This document shows positions 4,561-6,699 of a DNA stretch of 6,699 bases, piece after piece. The stretch is from NCBI GenBank assembly GCA_002452425.1, contig DKFQ01000137.1:2444-9142 (forward strand). The letters are read 5' to 3'. Under the pieces are notes generated by a model. The model did no database searches, was not told the origin of the DNA, and saw only the letters and a program-made list of their open reading frames with translations. The number at the start of each line of letters is the position of its first letter. The first letter of the stretch is position 1. This stretch comes from Sulfurimonas sp. UBA6792 (GTDB lineage: Bacteria > Campylobacterota > Campylobacteria > Campylobacterales > Sulfurimonadaceae). The position numbers were made by a program, and so were the translations under genes.

Positions 4561-5937
4561 CTACTGAAGTAGTCTCATAACATTTTGCTGCACAGCATTT
4601 GCTTGGCTCATAGCGTAAGCGCCAGACTGAGCAAGAATGTTGTGTTTTGCAAAAGTTGCAGACTCTGCAGCAAAGTCAACATCACGGATTTGTGATTCAG
4701 CCGCTGCAACGTTTACTTGAGTTACAGAGATGTTTCTGATAGTTGACTCAAGCTGGTTTTGAGTAGAACCGATGTTTGAACGAATAGCGTCAATATTTCT
4801 TAAAGCAGCATCAGTAGTCTGAATAGCTTTTTCCGCACCTGTTCTTGTACTAACATCTACTGAATTAAGCGCATTTGCTGTACTTGTAGTTACTGCACTA
4901 AAACCTGCCACTGCAGTAGTTGTAATCGCCTGATCACTCGTCAAGGTAATTTTACCACCAGTTGTGGCATTTGCCAAGCCAGTAACAGCTGAACTGTCTG
5001 TACCCGCTATAGTGATATCACTACCATCATTTGATGTAAGTACCATTTTGCCACCACTATTTGTAGCAGTTACACCTGTTCTGTTAGAAATAGCATTGAT
5101 TGCATTCATCAATGCACCATCACTATCATTTGCAGATACAGCGACAGCACCTATATCAACTCCATTGATTGTCGTACCAGCTGCAAGTGTACCGCCAACA
5201 ACCGCACTCTCCGTAATTGTAGTTAATGCCGTAGCTTTTACTCCTGTAGTACTAGATATAGCATTTATCTCTCTTGTTATTGCCCAAGCAGAACCTGCAG
5301 AGTGCGCCGTTGTGTTTGCTCCAGAAGCAGTGTCAGCAGAACTCGCTGCAGCTGCAGTACCGTTTATGTTAGCAGTAACCGCAGTAGTACCGCCTGTTAC
5401 AGCAGCGCCCGTATAACTTGCAAACGCACCAATAGCATTAATCTGAGCATTTCCAATACTCATATCTACGGTCTCATTTGCATACGCTCCTATATGAAAC
5501 GCCTTATTTGTAAATGTTCCATCAAGAAGGTTCTGACCATTAAAAGAAGTCGTCGTCGCAATATTTTGCGCTTCCTCTAAAAGTTTAGTAATATCTCTCT
5601 GAATTGCTTCACGAGAATCAGTATTTTGACCATCAGAAGCCGCCTGGATTGATTTAGTTCTTACAGTGTTGATAATGTTTTCATACTCATCAAGCGCACC
5701 GTCAGCTGTTTGAGTAACGCCAATACCATCGTTTGCATTTTTTACAGCCTGTCCAAGACCTGTTGACTGAGCTTTTAGCTGGTTTGCAATAGCAAGACCA
5801 GAAGCATCATCCGCCGCTGTATTGATACGAAGACCTGAACTCAAAGACTTAAGACTTTTGTCAAGTCCGATGTTGTTCATAGTAGAATTTCTGTGTGCGT
5901 CCATTGCCGCGATGTTTGTGTTAATTCTGAAACCCAT
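4561..5937 (-). CDS. Flagellin, filament subunit
   Basis: This 458-residue flagellin is the secreted building block of the filament. The conserved N-terminal D0/D1 part (about 1-165) begins M-G-F-R-I-N-T-N-I-A-A and includes L-S-S-G-L-R-I-N-T-A-A-D-D-A-S-G-L-A-I. The C-terminal D1/D0 part (about 365-458) ends N-V-M-R-L-L-Q. Between them is an Ala/Thr/Ser/Gly-rich variable region (about 170-360). It carries two related hook-IN units, E-I-N-A-I-S-S-T-T-G-V (223-233) and A-I-N-A-I-S-N-R-T-G-V (279-289), and paired G-G-K-x-x-L-T-S strands (295-302, 327-334). Residues 86-104 (E-N-I-I-N-T-V-R-T-K-S-I-Q-A-A-S-D-G-Q) are of the epsilon type, unlike the TLR5-binding site of Salmonella FliC. No signal peptide is present, as expected. 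AAAGGA at 5944-5949, 6 nt upstream, fixes the start. It is monocistronic, and flaA/flaB/fliC naming cannot be settled. Confidence 0.97.
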   Translation of the reverse strand: MGFRINTNIAAMDAHRNSTMNNIGLDKSLKSLSSGLRINTAADDASGLAIANQLKAQSTGLGQAVKNANDGIGVTQTADGALDEYENIINTVRTKSIQAASDGQNTDSREAIQRDITKLLEEAQNIATTTSFNGQNLLDGTFTNKAFHIGAYANETVDMSIGNAQINAIGAFASYTGAAVTGGTTAVTANINGTAAAASSADTASGANTTAHSAGSAWAITREINAISSTTGVKATALTTITESAVVGGTLAAGTTINGVDIGAVAVSANDSDGALMNAINAISNRTGVTATNSGGKMVLTSNDGSDITIAGTDSSAVTGLANATTGGKITLTSDQAITTTAVAGFSAVTTSTANALNSVDVSTRTGAEKAIQTTDAALRNIDAIRSNIGSTQNQLESTIRNISVTQVNVAAAESQIRDVDFAAESATFAKHNILAQSGAYAMSQANAVQQNVMRLLQ

Positions 5938-5982
5938 TGTAAATCCTTTTTGGGTAGAGCTTTGCGCCCTATCTAGTTTATT

Positions 5983-5990
5983 TTATCGAG
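5983..5990 (-). promoter_or_regulatory. Sigma28-like -10 element of the flagellin promoter
   Basis: CTCGATAA on the minus strand matches six of eight bases of GCCGATAA, the FliA -10. The -35 position 11 nt upstream (TACATCAA) is poor, although TTTAGTTT, a better -35 match, lies 7 nt further out at non-standard spacing. The predicted start near 5976 gives a leader of about 39 nt. Flagellin under FliA control is expected from flagellar biology. The weak -35 makes the exact promoter uncertain. Confidence 0.5.
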
Positions 5991-6005
5991 GCATCCTTGC
6001 CTTGA
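5986..6005. repeat. Inverted repeat across the flagellin promoter
   Basis: TCGAGGCA (5986-5993) and TGCCTTGA (5998-6005) are 8-bp arms with a single mismatch around TCCT. The left arm covers most of the -10 and the right arm sits in the -10/-35 spacer, so a dimeric protein bound here would compete with RNA polymerase. No known regulator site is recognised. Confidence 0.45.
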
Positions 6006-6107
6006 TGTAAACTAAATCGTCAGTAGAAAAAATAACTTTAATTTTTTAGAGAGAAATTTTTGTACATTTTAGTGGGATGTAAAGAAACAGAGGGGCAAGC
6101 ATGGCGC

Positions 6108-6164
6108 TTACTCCCCAATCTCAGCGATTTTCGCATCGAAATCTTCTGATATCGTGTCAGAATA
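6108..6164 (-). pseudogene. Remnant of a gene's 3' end, beyond brnA
   Basis: On the minus strand the frame from 6164 to a TAA at 6110-6108 reads a short acidic C-terminal tail ending D-F-D-A-K-I-A-E-I-G-E. It is closed upstream by an in-frame TGA at 6167-6165 and has no start. The last five codons recur at the window's right edge (6682-6699) with one synonymous change (GCT against GCG) and TAG in place of TAA. That pattern fits a duplicated gene end rather than chance. The parent gene lies outside the window, so its identity is unknown. Confidence 0.45.
6109..6125. repeat. Direct repeat, left copy flanking brnTA
   Basis: TACTCCCCAATCTC is shared exactly with 6683-6696, and 16 of 17 bases match when the following three are included. 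The two copies bracket the brnT-brnA operon and its promoter, like target or attachment-site duplications. Confidence 0.55.
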
Positions 6165-6174
6165 TCAGTTTTTT
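6146..6174 (+). terminator. Rho-independent terminator reading on the plus strand
   Basis: CTGATAT (6146-6152) and ATATCAG (6162-6168) form a perfect 7-bp stem with a 9-nt loop, followed directly by TTTTTT (6169-6174). The form is right for plus-strand termination, yet no plus-strand gene is known just upstream. On the minus strand it lies 5 nt after the brnA stop but lacks a T-run, so it would be at most a 3' stem for brnA mRNA. Confidence 0.55.
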
Positions 6175-6400
6175 ATACCGCTTTTTCCAGATGTTGCGCT
6201 AAAAACATCTTCATAATCGCTTGTCTTGCAACACCAAGTCTTTTAGCTTCTTTGTCAAGTCTCTCTATCATCCATACTGGCAAGTCTATATTTACTCGCT
6301 TTTGTGCAAGATTTGGTCTGTGTCCTTTTGAATAATCGACAAACTCTGTTATGTCACCGTCACTCTCAAATAGTTCATCAAATTCTTTAGCTGTTTTCAT
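6173..6400 (-). CDS. brnA: BrnA-family antitoxin (ribbon-helix-helix)
   Basis: BrnA neutralises the BrnT ribonuclease and, with it, represses the operon by binding DNA. The 75-residue protein has a flexible acidic N-terminal half (about 1-32), the part that usually wraps the toxin. A ribbon-helix-helix DNA-binding domain follows, with strand K-R-V-N-I-D-L-P (about 34-41), helix W-M-I-E-R-L-D-K-E-A-K-R-L-G (about 43-56) and helix V-A-R-Q-A-I-M-K-M-F-L-A-Q-H-L (about 57-71). The ATG at 6400 overlaps brnT by 14 bases. A GAGGAG at 6411-6416 lies inside the brnT coding sequence, about 10 nt upstream, consistent with coupled translation. The toxin-before-antitoxin order is usual for this family. 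Confidence 0.92.
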   Translation of the reverse strand: MKTAKEFDELFESDGDITEFVDYSKGHRPNLAQKRVNIDLPVWMIERLDKEAKRLGVARQAIMKMFLAQHLEKAV

Positions 6401-6650
6401 AGTGTTGTATCTCCTCTTTTCTTGATCTTCTCACGGATATGATACGAATAGCACTACCTCTGTATGTAATGACGGCAGAATAGTGCTTGTTTGCTATCTT
6501 GCCTATACATAAGTGACGCATCTCATCTATAAAAGATAGCGGAACTTCCAAAAGGTTTTCATCTTGCCATAGCAACTGTGCTTCTTCAAAGTTTATACCG
6601 TGCTTCTCTTTATTTAAGTCTGATTTGTTGCTGTCGTATTCAAATTTCAT
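6387..6650 (-). CDS. brnT: BrnT-family ribonuclease toxin
   Basis: BrnT is a RelE-like fold ribonuclease that halts growth by cleaving RNA when BrnA is degraded. The 87 residues follow the family: M-K-F-E-Y-D-S-N-K near the start (usually F-E-W-D-x-x-K), N-K-E-K-H-G-I-N-F-E-E-A (13-24), R45, and the C-terminal Y-R-G-S-A-I-R-I-I-S-V-R-R-S-R-K-E-E-I-Q-H-Y (63-84), which holds the basic residues typical of the active surface. All these look intact, so the toxin is probably functional. The ATG at 6650 is fixed by the conserved N-terminus. No Shine-Dalgarno sequence precedes it, and a TATAAT ends only 6 nt upstream, implying a leaderless mRNA. It is followed by brnA with a 14-base overlap. Confidence 0.93.
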   Translation of the reverse strand: MKFEYDSNKSDLNKEKHGINFEEAQLLWQDENLLEVPLSFIDEMRHLCIGKIANKHYSAVITYRGSAIRIISVRRSRKEEIQHYENS

Positions 6651-6656
6651 ACAATT

Positions 6657-6662
6657 ATTATA
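6657..6662 (-). promoter_or_regulatory. -10 element of the brnTA promoter
   Basis: TATAAT on the minus strand, preceded by TTTGG. Only six bases (AATTGT) separate it from the brnT ATG, so transcription should begin at or next to the start codon. BrnA autoregulation is known for the family and would act near here. I see no strong operator palindrome, only an imperfect A/T-rich one around 6649-6663. Confidence 0.65.
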
Positions 6663-6681
6663 CCAAATATATCAGAATTTA

Positions 6682-6699
6682 CTACTCCCCAATCTCCGC
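6682..6699 (-). CDS. 3' end of a gene entering from the right (last five codons)
   Basis: The minus strand reads A-E-I-G-E and a TAG stop at 6684-6682, identical in protein to the remnant at 6108-6125. If coding, it is the end of a gene whose body lies past the window edge, 31 nt upstream of brnT. Five codons alone could be chance; the match with the second copy is the only support. Bases 6683-6699 form the right-hand direct repeat. Confidence 0.4.
   Translation of the reverse strand, partial: AEIGE

Noticed and set aside
4964..5580. Two plus-strand frames (4964-5416, 5302-5580) opposite flagellin
   Set aside because: Long only because antisense of Ala/Thr/Ser codons rarely makes stops; composition is Val/Ala/Pro-rich or Cys/Arg/Ser-rich without motifs.
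5822..6010. 62-codon plus-strand frame over the flagellin start and promoter
   Set aside because: Antisense to the conserved flagellin N-terminus and crosses the promoter palindrome.
5941..6010. Sigma54 promoter (GG-N10-GC) for flagellin
   Set aside because: GG pairs near 5990-6000 and 5967 do not have GC at the required 10-nt distance; the CGATAA element is the better candidate.
6101..6202. 33-codon plus-strand frame with AGGGG 5 nt upstream
   Set aside because: A terminator hairpin lies in its middle and it overlaps the brnA end and the duplicated minus-strand gene tail; not called as a gene, only noted under findings.

Overview
The window looks like chromosome from a free-living Campylobacterota (Epsilonproteobacteria), most likely Sulfurimonas or a close relative. 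The evidence is moderate-to-low GC, promoters made of TATAAT behind T/A-rich tracts with no clear -35, ribosomal protein L35/L20 genes with no infC beside them, a flagellin of the epsilon type in its D1 domain, and a fliD-fliS cluster. Assignment is by sequence character alone.

Layout. At 1-336 (+) is the C-terminal end of an RsbW-like histidine-kinase-fold ATPase that starts before the window. It converges on rpmI-rplT (L35, L20; 1051-391, -), with a hairpin between them. Divergent from rpmI is a 75-residue unknown protein (1120-1347, +) whose promoter implies a leaderless mRNA. At about 1493-1389 (-) lies a bacterial SRP RNA gene with its own promoter. Next is a late flagellar operon on the minus strand: fliD (3640-2240), fliS (2148-1774) and a FliT-sized coiled-coil gene (1787-1533) overlapping fliS. 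It is preceded by a sigma28-like promoter that overlaps the promoter of a divergent Uma2-family nuclease gene (3744-4298, +). A short non-coding stretch with three palindromes (4343-4548) separates this from a flagellin gene (5937-4561, -), which has a CGATAA-type promoter and a striking inverted repeat. The right end carries a brnT-brnA toxin-antitoxin operon (6650-6173, -).

The genes fall into three jobs: translation and protein targeting (L35, L20, SRP RNA), the flagellar filament (flagellin subunit, FliD cap, FliS flagellin chaperone, putative FliT-like chaperone) and accessory DNA (Uma2, palindromes, brnTA). The brnTA module is bounded by direct repeats. On the minus strand both copies encode the same C-terminal residues (A-E-I-G-E-stop) with synonymous differences, so the module appears to sit at the 3' end of a neighbouring gene, with a second copy of that end beyond it.

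No gene-free stretch exceeds 300 bases; the longest are 4299-4560 and 5938-6172. I see no wholly new multi-gene system. The most unusual signals are the duplicated gene end around brnTA, two predicted leaderless promoters, the mutually exclusive hairpins between rpmI and rplT, and the palindrome over the flagellin promoter.
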